Shown: positions 1-10,985 of the stretch, in pieces
Position numbering within the stretch: position 1 is the stretch's first letter
How the letters are laid out: each line of letters begins with the position of its first letter
Source: Cristatella mucedo
Lineage: Eukaryota > Bryozoa > Phylactolaemata > Cristatellidae
Assembly: GCA_009760855.2 (NCBI GenBank)
Contig: WPIO01000026.1
Span: 744,001 to 808,000, forward strand
Direction: 5' to 3'
Length of the DNA stretch: 64,000 bases
The notes under the pieces: model-generated
Database searches by the model: none
What the model was told of the DNA's origin: nothing
Seen by the model: only the letters and a program-made list of their open reading frames with translations
Made by a program: the position numbers and the translations under genes

Positions 1-135
1 GTCTAGCGGTTAAGGTGCTCGCCCCGACCAAGGTCTGACTGAGGTCGTGGGCTCGAGCCCCGAGGCATATGTGAAGCGCCTGAATAGATATTGAGTTCTC
101 TTAGGGCGCTATATAAATGAATTATATATATATTT
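1..135 (+). repeat. SINE family A copy, 5' end cut by window
   Basis: The tRNA-like head has an A-box-like 'agcggttaaggtg' and a B-box-like 'gggctcgagcccc'. It is followed by a body ending 'gaagcgcctgaatag...agttctcttagggcgctatataaatg' and an AT-rich tail. The same unit occurs near 48.34, 49.39 (reverse) and 56.07 kb. Its second half resembles the 3' end of the LINE family in this window. Confidence 0.8.
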
Positions 136-790
136 ATATATCGATGCACGAATGCGGATAGCACGACAGCAACGAGAGAGCGCCCGCCACTTTGAGATCA
201 AGTGTAGTAAGTCCCGGAGCTGTCGTCGGCCTCGAAGCTGTCTCAGTATAACTCCCGGCCTCGAAGCTGTCTCAGCATAACTCTCAGCATACCGCTGGTT
301 AGCCTTAACATTACAGTTAGATATGTCTATCCTGTGCTGCTGAGGTTGACGTACCTCTATCTTCAGCGTATCTACACTGCCAAGACTGCTACGTGCACAT
401 GCTGCAACACGCTGCTCAGCCGTTCAATCTCAATAAAATCGTAGCATGCCATGCATTCATAATTTGCTTTATGGGTCAGAATCATGCCCTTCGTCAGTTT
501 GCTAAATTTTGTTTAAGCACGGCGACAAAATTCAATACAGTTCAGCTTGGCTTTGTCTGATTCTTAGATTCGGCGAAGCAAGAAGCCACTTCACCGTGCA
601 AATACTAAATAACTCTGTGTACGCAACTCATTAGCACTAATCAAGAAATCATCTTTCCGGCTCCAAGTTGGACAATGTAGTCACAAGCAGCGACACAATC
701 ATGAGATGACTGCTAAGAGTAATCAGAAATTGTCTATTACGTCAGACACCTAATGAGGTAGCGGCTTCCGCGTAAGGATAGAATCGGGCA
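136..790. other. Host DNA, no recognised gene
   Basis: Starts with a short TA-rich tract that may be the SINE tail. It then holds a short local duplication ('cccggcctcgaagctgtctcag', twice, near 225-285). No open frame or known repeat could be recognised. Confidence 0.5.
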
Positions 791-913
791 AGTAATATAG
801 TTTTGAATGTTATATAGCCTAGGGCTAGACCCTCGCACCTCACCAACCTCACTCCGTTCGGTTGTCTCGTGCTCGTTCGAGTCCCTGTCTCCACAACATT
901 CAAAACTATACTA
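791..913 (+). repeat. Left terminal inverted repeat
   Basis: The sequence from 'agtaatatagttttgaatg' to 'cattcaaaactatacta' matches the reverse complement of 22285-22407 with scattered mismatches. The repeat is itself an inverted repeat: its first and last about 18 bases are complementary, so each element end could fold into a long hairpin. The central part contains 'gttcgagtccc', which looks like a tRNA B box. Confidence 0.92.
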
Positions 914-1008
914 ATCAACCCAATCTTGTTTACTTCAAGAGTAATTTTATGTTCTAATTATTCTATTTTAATTTAAAGAAAATTTTCTGTATTATATAAA
1001 CGCCTCAA

Positions 1009-1300
1009 AAAATGATGATTTTATGCGGCGGAAGGGTGAAAAGTTTGGTGAGCACGCAAGACGAGTTAAAGAAGAGGTTAGAAAAAGAACAGAACTTCTT
1101 CCAAAATATCCTTTTTCAAAGGCTAGTTTAGATGCTATGATAGCTAGTTTGCGAACTATTCCTAATACAAATATATAAATTCTCTTTAATAAGAAAGAGA
1201 TAAAGAATAAGGATTGGTCATTTGATAGAGAGGCTAGAAGATTAATGAAGACAGAAGAGACGGGTCGGTTTTTAGAGGGTTTTTTCTGATGGTAAGTTTA
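1009..1300 (+). pseudogene. Broken coding remnant upstream of PolB
   Basis: One frame reads for about 55 codons (roughly 1018-1179) with a lysine- and arginine-rich, clearly protein-like composition. It stops at a TAA and continues in-frame to about 1290. I do not recognise a domain. It may be the extreme N-terminus of the polymerase gene or a separate small gene whose 3' end merges with it. Frameshifts and stops make it non-functional. Confidence 0.45.
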
Positions 1301-4300
1301 TGGATTATGAGTACGTAGGTTGAGAAAATAATTAAATAAAGTTTGATAAATTATATAGAACAAGCACAGATTTAAAGAAACTAATTAGAGAGCTACTTAA
1401 AACTAAGACTGATTTAAAATTAACAATGGTTGTTTCTCCTATTCTAGCTGCTGAGAATGGCGCTTATAACTGCCAACCTTTCGCTTGAGTAAGCAACGCA
1501 AAAATAAATAGAATATCAGATGTTAAGATAACAATTAGAATGCAATTTGCTTCTTTCAAGAAAAGAGTTGAAGAATGGTTAGAAAAAGGATCTAGTCGAA
1601 GTTTAGGTGATATTAATGCTTTATACGCAAAGTTTACTTATTTTAGACATCGTTTTGGAGGAAGTTATCTACCATCGCCGGCTGGATTAGAAAATAAGAG
1701 ATCATCTGTTAAAATAAAAAACGAGGCTGATAACTGTTGTGCTTTATCGTGTGTATTAAGATTTTTACATTGGAGGGACAATCATCCAGAATCAATTGCA
1801 GATTTAAATGCAATATTATTTGAATATTATTCTCATTTAATTCCAAAATTAGAAGAATTATTTAATGTAAGACCAGGTTATCCTTCTCAAGCATTAGGTG
1901 TAGTGATATTCCTACCTTATCAGAGTTATTTAATATTTCAATAACAGTTTTCGAGTATGATAATAGAAGAAAAAGTCCTTTAATAGTTTTTGATAAGGAA
2001 AAGGAGAAAAACTTAGACCTATTACTATTTAGTAATAAAGAGAAGACTAACTCACATTAGGTTATTATTATAAATTTTAATGGTTCGTGCAGAAGTTCAA
2101 AAGACCATGGTACTTAGTTAACTTGTAAAAGATGTTTATGTAGATTTTATTCACAGGAAAGATTAGATTCTCATATTGAAGCTTGCAAGAAAGGAAATAA
2201 CGGAACGTCAAGAATAAGAATGCCAAAAGCAATAAATAAATAAAACGGAACTGGGGATCTTTGTTATTTTAGAGAGTATTCAAAAACATTGTGGTGTCTT
2301 TATGTTGCTTGTACATATTTTAAATGCCTGTTGAATAATGTAACAAAAACAGATGAAGAAAATATAAGAATACCACAAGGTTCTTTTCGAAAACACATTC
2401 AAAAACGCATACCTTATTCAGGAGCATACACAATTATTGATTATAACGAAAATACAAAAAGTTTTAAGTAATTTAATGGTACAAATAATGTTAGAGAAGT
2501 TTACTAAATGAAGTAGATTCTATTAAGAAAGAGTTGAAAGAGATTCTTCCTAAATATGAGAAATTTGATGAGAGTACTATGACAGAAGATGAGAATAGAG
2601 AGTTTAATTCTGCCATTACTTGTTATATTTGTAATTTGAATTTAATTAAGGTTAAAGTTCTAGATCATTGTCACCTTACAGGAAAATATCGTAAAGCAGC
2701 GCATGCTAGTTGTAATCTAAATGTTAATACCATGGCTGACAGATTTAAATTACCTGTTTGTATTCATAATTTAAAGGGCTACAATGCTCATCTACTAGTA
2801 CAAGAGTTTCACGATCCAAGATTCAAAAAGAATGTGATAGCAAAAAATATGCAGAAATATATCAATTGAGAAATAGGTTCTTTAAGTTTTAGATATTCCT
2901 TCCAAATATTCAATAAGGGGTTGGCAGATTTAATCAAGAATGTTGTTAAGTCTGGTAAACCTTTGGTATATACTAGAAAATACTTTTCTATGTTAACTGA
3001 AGAAGAATTTGAGCTTTTAACAGAAAACAGAATTTTTTTATGAATATGTTGATTCTTTCTCCTAGTTGGAAGAAAAAAGATTAACAGATAGAAAGTTTCT
3101 ATAGCACTTTACATGATTACTGTATTGGAGAGAAAGAATATGAAAGAGCTCTAAAAAATTGGAACTTGATGGAAAAATGAGACCAAAATAGAGAAGATAA
3201 TTTAAAAAAGTATTGTGATATTAATCTTACTATGGATGTTCTTCTATTAGCTGATGCCTTCCAACACTTGAGACATTTGTCAAAAAGAATTGATGGTCTT
3301 GGTTCAGCTAATTTTTTTACTTCTCCTGGATTAACTTGGTGCGAAGGTTTGAGATTTTTAAAAGTAAGATTAGATTTACTAACAAGTTTTGAACATTTTG
3401 ACTTCTTCGAGAGTGCTATCCGAAGAGGAATAACACAAGCATCTTGTCGTCATGTTAAGGCTAATAATGAAATGGCTTCGAATTTCAATGAGACAAAAGA
3501 TAAGAGTTCGTGCAACAGCAATTACACAATTCTTACCAACCAGTAATTTTTTATTCTTGGATCAGAAACAAATTGAATCTTTTATACACAAAAAATATTA
3601 GCAATAAAAAAAATTAGATATTGGTTATGCTTTTGAGGTTGATATCATTTGTCCAAAAGAATTACACGATACATATCCTGATCATCCTTTTTTACCTATT
3701 CAGAGGAAATCTGAGACAGAAGAATATTCAAAGCATCAATAAATTACTTTAGTGAAAGATGAAGCAATAAAATTAGTTGATTATGAAAGTAAGGTAGAGA
3801 AACTAATTGTTGATTTGGGACCAAAAGTAAAATATGTTATTTATTATAGAAATCTGCAGATTGCTTTAGAAAGGGGCTATGTATTAACTAAAATTCATAG
3901 AGTGATGAGTTTTTCTCAGAGTAATCAGCTAAGTGGCTATATTCTTAACAGCATTGGAAAAAGGGAAAAGGCAAAATATGATTTTGAAAAGGATTATCAA
4001 AAGTTAAAGAATAATGCATTCTTCGGTAAAACAATGGAAAATGATAGGGAAAGAGTTAATATAGAGTTGTTTGATTTAATGTTTGACAGTGATATTAATT
4101 TAACTGATAAAAGTGTTATGAGTGCAATATTTAAAGACAAAAGAATATTCAACCAAGATTTAATTAAAGTAGAAAAAACAAAATTAGAGATTTGTCCTTA
4201 TAAACCAATTTATTCAGAATTTTCTATTTTAGAAATATTAAAGTTAATAATGCAAAATTTTTATAATAATACTATGAAAGATTATTACGCTGACAAATTA

Positions 4301-4929
4301 ACACTTGCTTACACAGATAAAAATTCACTTGATATGAAAATAAGCACAGAGAATGTTTACGATGACTTTTATTTAAAATATTTAGATCTATCTGGCTATC
4401 CTAGAAATCAAGAAATATGGAAGATTGAAGGATTCGAGAAGATAATGAAAGAGAATAAGGCAGATTTGGGAAAATTTAAAGATGAGGTATCTGAAAACTT
4501 TACTAATGACTCACTAACAAAAGATTTTATTAGAGATGAAAAAAAGAAATATGTTCGAAAAAATCTTTTATATTTGATGAAGGGATTATCTGAAGACCAA
4601 AACTTTATTCTATGCTGATAGCAATAGTAACAAAGGATGGAATAAGTTAAGTCTTCAGCAAAGAAAGCAAAGGGCACTAAAAAGAAATAGTAAAGAAATG
4701 CTTGTCTCATTCTGATTACCTTGCTTGTTTTAGAACTGGTTTTTGATGTATATGTACGCAATATAGATTACAAACAAGAAATCATCAAATTTATACTATC
4801 ACGTAGTCTAAGAAAGCACTATCCGCTTTTGATACTAAACGAAACTGGTTAGACTGTGGAGTTCACTCATTGCCTTATGGTCACTATAGAATAAAAGAGA
4901 GCGGTTCAAAGTGTTCTGTTTGTAATTAA
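1301..4929 (+). pseudogene. polB: Protein-primed family B DNA polymerase, degraded
   Basis: This would be the replicative polymerase of the element. Fragments lie in order in at least five frame segments. The N-terminal part (1540-1944) has the 'IKNEADNC' region typical of Maverick polymerases. A Cys-rich finger is near 2125-2200. The exonuclease region (2289-2860) includes the 'DHCHLTGKYRKAAH' and 'HNLKGYNAHL' blocks. The block 'DVLLLADAF' is at 3232, followed by the palm region (3752-4618) with 'LTKIHRV' and 'NNAFFGKTMEN'. The C-terminal 'YGHYRI' is near 4880. Catalytic residues are damaged: the exonuclease I acidic motif reads TYFKC (about 2313-2327), and the palm DTDS motif reads DKNS (4316-4327). 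At least eight stops or frameshifts interrupt it. Family assignment is secure, and the gene is clearly dead. Confidence 0.93.
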
Positions 4930-4956
4930 TTTTACTTTAAAAATAAAAAATCTACT

Positions 4957-4968
4957 AGTATAGAAATG
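4957..4968 (+). promoter_or_regulatory. ATG-proximal promoter-like motif
   Basis: The motif 'agtatagaaATG' is one of the clearest copies of a signal found immediately 5' of many start codons in the element. Other copies are at 5162, 6102, 12215 (minus), 12917, 13606, 14872 and 17200. The spacing leaves almost no leader, as for a virus-type late promoter with a very short 5' end. The promoter role is inferred. Confidence 0.5.
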
Positions 4969-5148
4969 AGAGAAATTAAAACTGATGAGGTTGAAGTAGA
5001 TGACACTAACGAAACTATATATGAAACTGATTCTGAAGAGTTTGAAGATGATCCTCATTGCAATCCAGAAGATGAAGGTTATGAACAATCTTTTTGCTTT
5101 GAGGAAGGAGTAGAGTATCACTACATAAATGAAGAAGATGAATTATAA
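4966..5148 (+). CDS. Small acidic protein, unknown
   Basis: An intact 60-residue ORF starts at an ATG directly after 'agtatagaa', 37 bp after the polymerase stop. About 40 percent of residues are Asp or Glu, including a 'DSEEFEDD' run, and there is a central 'HCNPEDEG'. There is no signal peptide or membrane segment. I do not recognise the family. Its position and the start motif support a real viral gene, and it is among the few ORFs in the element without a visible break. Confidence 0.6.
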   Translation: MREIKTDEVEVDDTNETIYETDSEEFEDDPHCNPEDEGYEQSFCFEEGVEYHYINEEDEL

Positions 5149-5169
5149 AAAGTTATTATTTATATAGAT

Positions 5170-6088
5170 ATGGATGTTTCAAGAATTCGTAGTTGTGAGC
5201 AACCTAGAGATATGGCACTGAAGATTTGTCTACAAAAACTTAAAGGAGTTGATCAAAGAATTAATAAGCATTCGCTAGATAAACTTATTCCTGATTTAGA
5301 TAGTTCATTCACTAGCTTTTCATTCACTCTTGTTCATTCACTATTGTAGAAATTTGTGAGACATGTGATAAACTAATGAAATGTCGTGGTAAGATTACCG
5401 CAATTTTATCAGAAGCAGAAAAAAGATCAAAGTCTCCTGAAACAAAACAAGGTGTTCAGATTGTAATGTAATTGTATTAAATTTTTTAAAGTTATTACAA
5501 GAATTTGGCAACAACTAAAACTATTGACATTACTGACCCTAATCTTGCGACATCTGCTACTCTACTAAAATCTTTCGTAGACTATCTTGTCAAATCTAGA
5601 ATGACTGTCTATGATGAACAAACACTTGACTCAGACATCTCAGTGATGACTGTTACCTCAGTTAAAAATTCTACCTAGATGAACGTGACATTGAAGCTCA
5701 AAATTTTATTAATTCTGGCATTGCCCAGGTTACAACTAATCTTGATGCTACGATTAGAACACAAGTTGATAAACTTCTAGATACTCCTGGAGAAATTTCT
5801 GGTTATACTACATAGATTTTCAGTCAACTTCCAACATTATCAACGGTAATATCTGGAGTATCAGGAGTTAAACCAGATATTTCAGGTATTGTTCAGGATA
5901 AGTGCTATGCTATTATACCTGATATATCTGATGGAACAAGTGCTAGACAAAAAGCAACAATTGATGCTCTTGCTAGAGGTTCCGATTTAAACGCTTCATC
6001 TGCTACTTACGATCTAACTGCTTGATCTGCTACTAATTCATCTGCTACTGCATTAAAGTCTACTTCCGATCCAAGTGCTGGTCAGTAA
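5170..6088 (+). pseudogene. Unknown virion-like protein, degraded
   Basis: The start is the ATG in 'atatagatATG', 21 bp after the acidic gene. The first 59 codons are open, then a frameshift (about 5345) and further stops follow. Segments near 5500-5680 ('DPNLATSATLLKSFVDYLV') and 5690-6085 are rich in Ser, Thr, Asp and Ala, with few charged clusters, as in structural or fibre-type proteins. The end is taken at the TAA at 6086-6088, just upstream of the next start motif. I do not recognise a family. Confidence 0.5.
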
Positions 6089-6109
6089 AAATAAATCAAT
6101 AATATAGAA

Positions 6110-6624
6110 ATGGGTTCAATAGAAACAAGATGCACTGATTATCTTAATGAAGTCAAAGGTCAACAATACTCTAATTTTAAGATTTGTTCATTTCCAATGT
6201 GACGCATTGAAGATATCAGCTGTTGATTGTTAAAAGATCAAAGACAATTTTAGAATACAAAGATTTACGAAGTAATCAGTCTGATCCAGACTTTTCCTGT
6301 ATATTTGCAAAAGTTCGAGATGGTTCTATTTTCTCAGAGTTTCTCAAGGACTTAAAAATAGAAAGTATAAGCAAATTAAAGTCAGAAGCATTCTAAATAA
6401 TTGAAACAACCAAGCGAATTAAGAAAACATTAGGCTCAGGACCGGCTTCTAGTTTACCAACAGAATTTAAACAGGAATGTATGAATTGGAGGGTTTAAAC
6501 TTTAGGTCTATTAAATGTAATAAAATTACGCCTTGAGAATTTTACTCCAGTTAGCAATGCAATCTCAATAACATCTAAATTGCTTGGAGTTGTGAAACCT
6601 CGTTTAATATTTAAAACAGGATAA
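6110..6624 (+). pseudogene. Unknown small gene, degraded
   Basis: It starts at an ATG placed exactly after 'aatatagaa'. It reads 'MGSIETRCTDYLNEVKG...' for about 30 codons, hits a TGA, shifts frame near 6230, and continues through a Lys/Ser/Ile-rich stretch and 'TLGSGPASSLPTEF' to the TAA at 6622-6624. The total would be about 170 residues. It converges with, and overlaps by about 14 bp, the end of the minus-strand fibre gene. No family was recognised. Confidence 0.5.
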
Positions 6625-8382
6625 CTAACATTAAAGGTAATAATTTTTGTATCCTAGGTGTATCCGAAACGATAAAGTCTGATATAGAATCATTTAATAA
6701 TAGCATGTAACTGTCTTCTATACCGTAATATCTAATAGGAAGTAGATTAGAAGGTATACAATTTGGAGAATACAATTTGCAATAATAGTTTCTAATTATT
6801 ATATCATTATCTTCTTCAAAAAAGATCATAATTTGTGCTGTTACCATTGGTAATATACTCTAGTTTTATTATCATTATTTACTACAAATGAATTTTCATT
6901 AACTGTTTTATTTCCAACAATTTATCTAGTTTTACTATCGATAGTAATATTATTTCCATTTCTCGCTTTATCAATATCTGTTATATTTAATGTTATCTTT
7001 GAGTAAATTTATTTTTATTTTAATATTAGATAGCGTACATAAAACAATAGTTGTATAGATTAGTGTTTGAAAGATTATTTGTACTATTAACACTTAAATT
7101 ACTATATGATCTCAATGTTTCATAAATGGTATGAGGATTGGCACGTCTACTTCTTAAAAATTTTGAAGAAGCCAACGCATCTGAGTAAAACCCATCAGAA
7201 AAATCACCTGCAACAGTAAATGTATTTACTTGTAGATTTCCTTTGAGTAGTTATTGGCTTGCTGTTCCAACTTTATCATCAAGATAATCTTTAGTTGCTA
7301 TCTCATTTTCTATTCTTCGGTTTTGTAAGTTACAATATTTTTTGAGTTAGCAGATAAATCTCCTCTATGTAAAATGATCAGAATAATTTCTGAGATAATT
7401 ATTATCAGCAAAAGTTCTATCAGCAGTTTCTAATACATCTAGAGTGTTTCCAGGATTTTTTATTCTGTTTGAGTTAAGATCGAAAGTTCCTTGCATATCT
7501 AATAACTTCGTATTCAGCATTTTATCTAATTGATAGATAAACATGTACCATTATTTGTTGGTTAAATAGATCTGGTCCAGATATGAAAGCTGAACTAGGT
7601 ATTAGTTTGTTATTAGCATCAGAATATAACCACCAGATAATTGACCCTGTAATGGTATTAATGTAGGTGGCAAAGGCATAAATACTTGTATTCTAAAATT
7701 TGGAACCTCTCATGTTGCTCCAACTGCAAATATACCTCTAGGAGTTACAACATTACCCAAGTTAATAGTCCATTGTCCAGTAATTTTATTTCCATATAAA
7801 ACTGTAGTTAATGAACTATTCATTGCTCCTCGGAATGTTACAGTGGCTATATTCCCGTCAGATACTTTATTTAGATAATCAAGATTTACTCCATAATTTG
7901 GATTAACAGGTTCATTCTGTGTTACAATAGGATAATTACCCATATTTAGAGAAACATTGATACTGCCTCCGGTTAATTTAACAAAATTATTATCTAAATA
8001 AGCTTTATTTGGAACGCCATTATCTGGGTAGGTCGGATTACTAATACTTATCAAACAATTTACAGTTAAAATTCCATTAATAGTTCCACCAGTCAATAGT
8101 AGTTTAGTGTCTGCATAATCCTTTGTAGCAGCATCACTAGGATTGACAGGGTTTGCAAGATTCCATCAAGCGAAAGTTGTTCATATCAAGGTCGCCATCA
8201 GATTTAATTCCTCTTGAAATTTTAGCAACACAATTTATATCTATATACTTTCAGTTTACTGCATCTCCACGATCAATAGGATCTCCAAGATTCTTTATTA
8301 AATTTTGGTTCGTATTCAGTGAACCAGATAGTGTATCATAATTTTTTGCTTGAAGCCCTTTCCTACGATAACCTAATGACAT
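6611..8382 (-). pseudogene. Fibre-like protein 1, degraded
   Basis: This is a candidate receptor-attachment or spike protein of about 590 codons. It starts at 8382 right after 'gtatagtatagaaa' (minus strand). It contains at least five copies of the repeat seen in phage tail fibres and adenovirus-like fibres, of the form N-L-x-x-P-x-x-x-x-D-A-x-x-K-x-Y-x-D: 'NLGDPIDRGDAVN' (near 8260), 'NLANPVNPSDAATKDYAD' (near 8150), 'ISNPTYPDNGVPNKAYLD' (near 8040), a further one near 7910, and degenerate ones near 7420 and 7310. The longest open piece is 7710-8096, with several frameshifts and stops. The C-terminal part (6611-6847) is open. The fibre role is inferred from the repeat. Confidence 0.75.
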
Positions 8383-8412
8383 TTTCTATACTATACTAAC
8401 AAGAAATTCAAC

Positions 8413-9245
8413 CTAAGAAACAGAGCTATCTACTGAGAAATTATTAATAACATAACTGCATGATCCATCGATTGCTAATACAAAAATTAAAGTTCTACAT
8501 ACGCCAAAAGTATTGTCAGTTTTTAAGTCTAAGAAAGCACCTGTCTTATCAGTTGCCTATAGAACACGAGATATAATACGAAAATTATTTACTGTACCAG
8601 GCTCAAATGCTGATAATGGTGTTCCATAACCTATTTTTTTCCAAGTTGATTTAATACTGGTATATCACTAGGTGTTAGCTGTAAGGTAGAACTTTCTGTT
8701 CCTGTACCATTAACTTGAATAGTAAGACCAAAAACACTTAATGGTAGTAGATTTGGAAAACTAGTAAACCTTAGATATATAAAGTAACATGGTTGTTTAC
8801 AATTATAAACTGTTCACTTACTTACTAATCAGAATATTTCAATTAAGTAAAAATTGTTTAGTCCTAAGTCAAGATTAGTATTTGAATTGCCATTGAAAAA
8901 TTGTGTCATACTCTTTGGCAAGCCATAATTTATAACTTTATACGGTCTTGAATCTTGTTAACCAGTTCCATCTGCAGAATTTCCTGATATACCAACAATA
9001 TTTACACAATTATGCTGTGAACTAATTATTCCATTACTCTTTGTAAGTAAACTAGAACAGTTAGTAATTGATGCCATTTCTCCTGAAACATTATTGACTA
9101 CATTACCTCCAAACTCTGAACCAAGAGCACAATATAATCGTATTGCATCAGAATCTTTTGCTGGATAAGCTAAGTTAGTTACTGTATTGCCACTGCAATC
9201 AAGATCTGTAAACAGTTCACCGAGAATTTTCGGTATAATTTCCAT
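8413..9245 (-). pseudogene. Fibre-like protein 2, degraded
   Basis: It starts at 9245 on the minus strand, 3 bp from the divergent start at 9249. The N-terminus (residues 15-35) has one copy of the same fibre repeat ('TVTNLAYPAKDSDAIRLY'). The rest is Ser/Thr/Asn-rich and beta-type in composition. An in-frame TAA follows codon 95, then further stops and a frameshift near 8640 before a TAG at 8413-8415. The total would be about 277 residues. It lies directly upstream of fibre gene 1 on the same strand, so the two may be diverged duplicates with different tips. Confidence 0.65.
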
Positions 9246-9248
9246 TAT

Positions 9249-9991
9249 ATGATAGATGAAGAAAACTTCAAGATTACAATTTACAAAAAAGGTTCTATTG
9301 AAGAAGATATAAAATCTGGAATAGACACAACTAAAGAAGTTGTATCGGAAACTACAACAGCAGCAGCTGAACTTGGATCAAAAGCAGCTGTTAAATTTGC
9401 TTCAAATATTTCAATGAGACTTTGCATCAAATGAGACATGCATCAAATAAGATTGCAACAATTTTACCAAAAGTTTTACAATCATTCAGAGTAATTGGAA
9501 CAGTAGGTAAAGCACTTGGTGGATTTCTATCAGGAATAACAGGAGTCGTTGGTCTATGTTCATTTATACAAGAAATTGTTGATGACTTTGCATCAGGGAA
9601 ATATGGAAATGTTTCATGGAAGACTATAGCTAATAAAAAAGGTCTTTTGAAAATGGTTGCTTCTTTAGAGATTGGTTATGATGTATATGAAATTCTATTA
9701 GAAGCAGAAAAATCTAATTCAGATTGTTTTCTAAATCCAAGTAAATTTCTAACTGAAACATTCGGAGAGGAAGTATCGTGGGATGGATTACAATTAGATC
9801 AAATTGCTTGGAGGAAGAGCTTTCTTGAAGTAAGATCTGGCGGATTTCTACATGCACTTCCTGCTATAATAGCAAGTATAGCAAGTATAATTGGCACAGC
9901 TGGTCTCGCCATAACTATAACTGTAACAGTAGAAAGTTTTATTAAGAAAATAATTGACCTAACAATGTATACTGCAAGAGCACCCCAATGA
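9249..9991 (+). pseudogene. Membrane-associated protein, one frameshift
   Basis: Two overlapping ORFs (9249-9434 and 9422-9991) read as one gene of about 247 residues broken by a 16-17 bp tandem duplication ('atgagac...gcatcaa', 9414-9446). The N-terminal part has an amphipathic Ala/Thr-rich helix. The second part has a Gly-rich hydrophobic segment ('LGGFLSGITGVVGLCSF') and a strong C-terminal membrane stretch ('ALPAIIASIASIIGTAG', around 9855-9905). I do not know the family. A virion membrane or penetration role is possible but unproven. The 3' end overlaps the next start by 4 bp. Confidence 0.6.
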
Positions 9992-10384
9992 ATACTCACA
10001 AAGAAAGACTTAGTGCTCTACGTCTACAAAGTTCTAGACTAAAGAATGCAATTGAGGACATAAAAAACATGATAGAACTGCTTGATCGTGGCGTAGACAT
10101 TGGTCTATCAAAAAAAAATATAGAACTCGGAGGTGATAAACAGATTAGAATATTTAATAAAGGGAACTAAATTAGTTGAAGAATCTGGTGTATCTTACTC
10201 GGATAGTCTTAAGCGAGACACAGACAAGTAGAATGATCTTTTGTAGGTGGAAAGAAAACTTGACTGCAAAGCAGAATCGGCAATGTAGTTAGCTAATATT
10301 TTTGTGCTAGGTAAAACACAAGAAGAAATACATAGTGAAATGTTAAAACTAAGGAATGAATTAAAGAAACGTTGTAAGAACTAA
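9988..10384 (+). pseudogene. Small coiled-coil-like protein, broken
   Basis: It starts in an ATGA overlap with the preceding gene. The first 60 codons are open and helical ('RLQSSRLKNAIEDIKNMIELL'). A frameshift near 10165 is followed by three stops, and a helical end 'HSEMLKLRNELKKRCKN' runs to the TAA at 10382. Heptad-like Leu/Ile spacing suggests coiled coil. The overlap suggests translation coupled to the membrane protein gene. Function unknown. Confidence 0.5.
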
Positions 10385-10430
10385 AAGTATGTAAATCTAA
10401 CAAACTGACTATCTTCTGTCAAACAATATT

Positions 10431-10931
10431 TTAATTAAGTCTTGCAAACCCAAGATGCAAATTAATAGCTTCCATGTCACGCACGTACGCTGCTTCTTCT
10501 GCATTTTTGAAAAGACCTAAATAGTAGTTATGTGTATTAATACTAATCTGTGATTGCCACTTATTACTTTGTGTATGAAATACTACTCCAATAAAGTTAG
10601 AAGTATTATCATTTCGTTTTCTGTTATTTCTTTGGTTTCCGAGTGATTAGCTTGTGGTAGATTATTAAATCTATTGTTTAACTTATTATTATCTTTATGA
10701 TCCAACTCATGTAAACGAAATTAACCTGTCATAATAAAAAAAATCCAAACGATGTGATTTGTATTTTCTTACATAAAAATAAACAACTATATAACCGTCT
10801 TTATCTAATGAGCCAGCCTCACTTCCAATTCCTGCTCCCCCTTCCCTGTTAACTTTCCAAGTAAAAACTCCTGTTTCAAAATTATATTCAAGTAGTTTCA
10901 TAACGCGATCTCTAAAATTATGTTGTGACAT
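10431..10931 (-). pseudogene. HNH-AP2 endonuclease, frameshifted
   Basis: This is a phage/NCLDV-type HNH endonuclease with a C-terminal AP2 DNA-binding domain. The start at 10931 follows 'atactatatactaaaa'. The N-terminal 'LLEYNFETGVFTWKVNR' and 'AGSLDKDGYIVVY' are characteristic of these enzymes. The HNH core 'HELDHKDNNKLNNRFNNL' lies near 10660-10715 in a shifted frame. The AP2-like part ('FIGVVFHTQSNKWQSQI', 'YYLGLFKNAEEAAY') is at about 10440-10610 in another frame. Family assignment is firm. At least two frameshifts and a stop inactivate it. Such enzymes are often selfish homing genes. Confidence 0.85.
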
Positions 10932-10985
10932 TTTTAGTATATAGTATTTTGCTAATGTTTAAATAAAAAATTATTTATTATAGAA

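Noticed and set aside
1-120. Functional tRNA gene at the window start.
   Set aside because: The same tRNA-like head recurs with an identical non-tRNA body at several sites, so it is a SINE.
4408-5121. Minus-strand ORFs opposite the polymerase end and acidic gene.
   Set aside because: They are shadows of plus-strand coding sequence with low-complexity Phe/Ile content.
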